Below, in pieces: positions 5,068 to 5,564 of a stretch of 5,564 bases of DNA. The first letter of the stretch is position 1, and every line of letters begins with the position of its first letter. Made by a program: the position numbers and the translations under genes. Source of the stretch: Sediminibacterium sp. Lineage in GTDB: Bacteria; Bacteroidota; Bacteroidia; Chitinophagales; Chitinophagaceae. The stretch is taken from contig JAURIP010000113.1 of assembly GCA_030832695.1 (NCBI GenBank), positions 1 to 5,564 on the forward strand, in the 5' to 3' direction. The notes under the pieces were generated by a model that was given only the letters and a program-made list of their open reading frames with translations, did no database searches and was not told where the DNA came from.

Positions 5068-5564
5068 ATGCAAACGCGATCCGTACTTTTTAAGCTATTA
5101 CTATGTTTATTTTTTATCGTAATGATAAAAACAAATAGCCAAGCCCAAACAGGATTAAACTTTCAGGGAGTAGCGCGTAGTAGCAATAATGTGATCATTG
5201 CATCTCAACAAATTAGTTTGCGTTTAAGTATCTTACAAGGAACAGCAACTGGAAGTGTCGAGTATAGTGAAACAAGAAAAGTAACCACCAATGCGCAGGG
5301 TTTGTTTGCAGTAGTGATAGGTGACGCCGATGCAATAAGTACCATGGGAAGTTTCAATACCATTAACTGGAAAAATACCCCTAAGTTTTTAAAAATCGAA
5401 ATGGATGCAAATGCTGGTAACAATTACAACGTCATTGGGACCACGCAGTTTCAATACGTAGCGTATGCGCAATTTGCAAGTAGTGTGGATGCGGAAAATA
5501 TAATAGGCGTTGTGCCCGTCGCTCGGGGGGGCACGGGTGCGACTAACCTTACTTCATTAAAAAC
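5068..5564 (+). CDS. Exported fibre-like surface protein, N-terminal part (cut by window edge)
   Basis: An open frame of 165 codons running past the right edge. It begins with a signal peptide (1-27, ending in 'NSQAQ'). A domain of about 105 residues follows: 'GLNFQGVAR', 'ISLRLSILQG', 'VEYSETRKVTTNAQGLFAVVIGD', 'INWKNTPKFLKIEMD' and 'QFQYVAYAQFAS'. This N-terminal domain is common in large Bacteroidota surface proteins. Next comes 'IIGVVPVARGGTGATNLTSLKT', the glycine-rich motif seen in phage tail fibres and in bacterial fibre-like repeat proteins. The full product is therefore probably long and repetitive, perhaps ending in an S74-type chaperone or T9SS domain, but that part is not visible. 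An in-frame TAA at 5059-5061 fixes the start at 5068. The final GC-rich stretch includes a G7 run, unlike the rest of the window. Confidence 0.8.
   Translation, partial: MQTRSVLFKLLLCLFFIVMIKTNSQAQTGLNFQGVARSSNNVIIASQQISLRLSILQGTATGSVEYSETRKVTTNAQGLFAVVIGDADAISTMGSFNTINWKNTPKFLKIEMDANAGNNYNVIGTTQFQYVAYAQFASSVDAENIIGVVPVARGGTGATNLTSLK
5512..5540 (+). other. GC-rich patch with G7 tract and short inverted repeat inside the surface-protein gene
   Basis: GTGCCC (5512-5517) and GGGCAC (5529-5534) form a 6-bp inverted repeat with an 11-base loop. The loop side includes an uninterrupted run of seven G (5525-5531). The patch encodes VPVARGGTGA and stands out against AT-rich surroundings. It may reflect strong codon conservation of a repeat motif, or a slippage-prone site. 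No T-tract follows, so it is not a terminator. Confidence 0.5.

Noticed and set aside
5205..5423. Minus-strand frame of 72 residues
   Set aside because: Antisense shadow of the partial surface-protein gene, whose + strand frame has clear family motifs.

Overview
The window looks like a chromosomal segment of an AT-rich, aerobic member of the Bacteroidota, probably near Chitinophagaceae or a related gliding lineage. This rests on four things. The oxidase genes have Bacteroidota-style sequences and order. Promoter-like TAnnTTTG boxes replace sigma70-type -10 boxes. One protein ends in a type IX secretion (T9SS) type A sorting domain. Another opens with the 'NFQGVAR' N-terminal domain common in Bacteroidota surface proteins. 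The genus assignment is inference. All genes are on the + strand and no gap exceeds about 115 bases.

Positions 1-3226 hold the 3' part of a cytochrome c oxidase locus: subunit III (79-765), subunit IV (846-1334), a small lysine-rich protein of unknown function (1408-1602), an SCO-family copper chaperone (1624-2442), an unlisted 36-residue single-membrane-span protein (2492-2602), and a DUF420/CtaM-like membrane protein (2642-3226). Subunits III and IV are structural parts of a haem-copper oxidase. SCO delivers copper to the CuA site of subunit II, and DUF420/CtaM proteins are linked to oxidase maturation. Subunits I and II are not in the window and probably lie upstream. A strong intrinsic-terminator-like hairpin (1555-1586), followed at once by a TAnnTTTG box (1600-1607), splits the locus into a structural transcript and an assembly-factor transcript.

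Positions 3235-4419 encode a regulator with about seven membrane helices and a C-terminal AraC-type DNA-binding domain. It starts 8 bases after the DUF420 gene and may be co-transcribed with it. Its membrane part is visibly more AT-rich than the neighbouring genes.

Positions 4534-5564 hold a separate surface-protein unit: a small secreted protein with a T9SS type A C-terminal domain, then 24 bases later the start of a larger exported protein that runs off the right edge. That protein has a signal peptide, the 'NFQGVAR' domain, and the first 'ARGGTGAT' motif typical of fibre or tail-like repeat proteins.

No RNA gene, CRISPR array, insertion sequence or phage integration site was seen. Nothing here is clearly a new system. 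The most notable points are a canonical EF-hand loop in the predicted periplasmic loop of the DUF420 protein, the terminator/promoter junction inside the small lysine-rich gene, the 36-residue membrane protein, and a G7 tract in the surface-protein gene.
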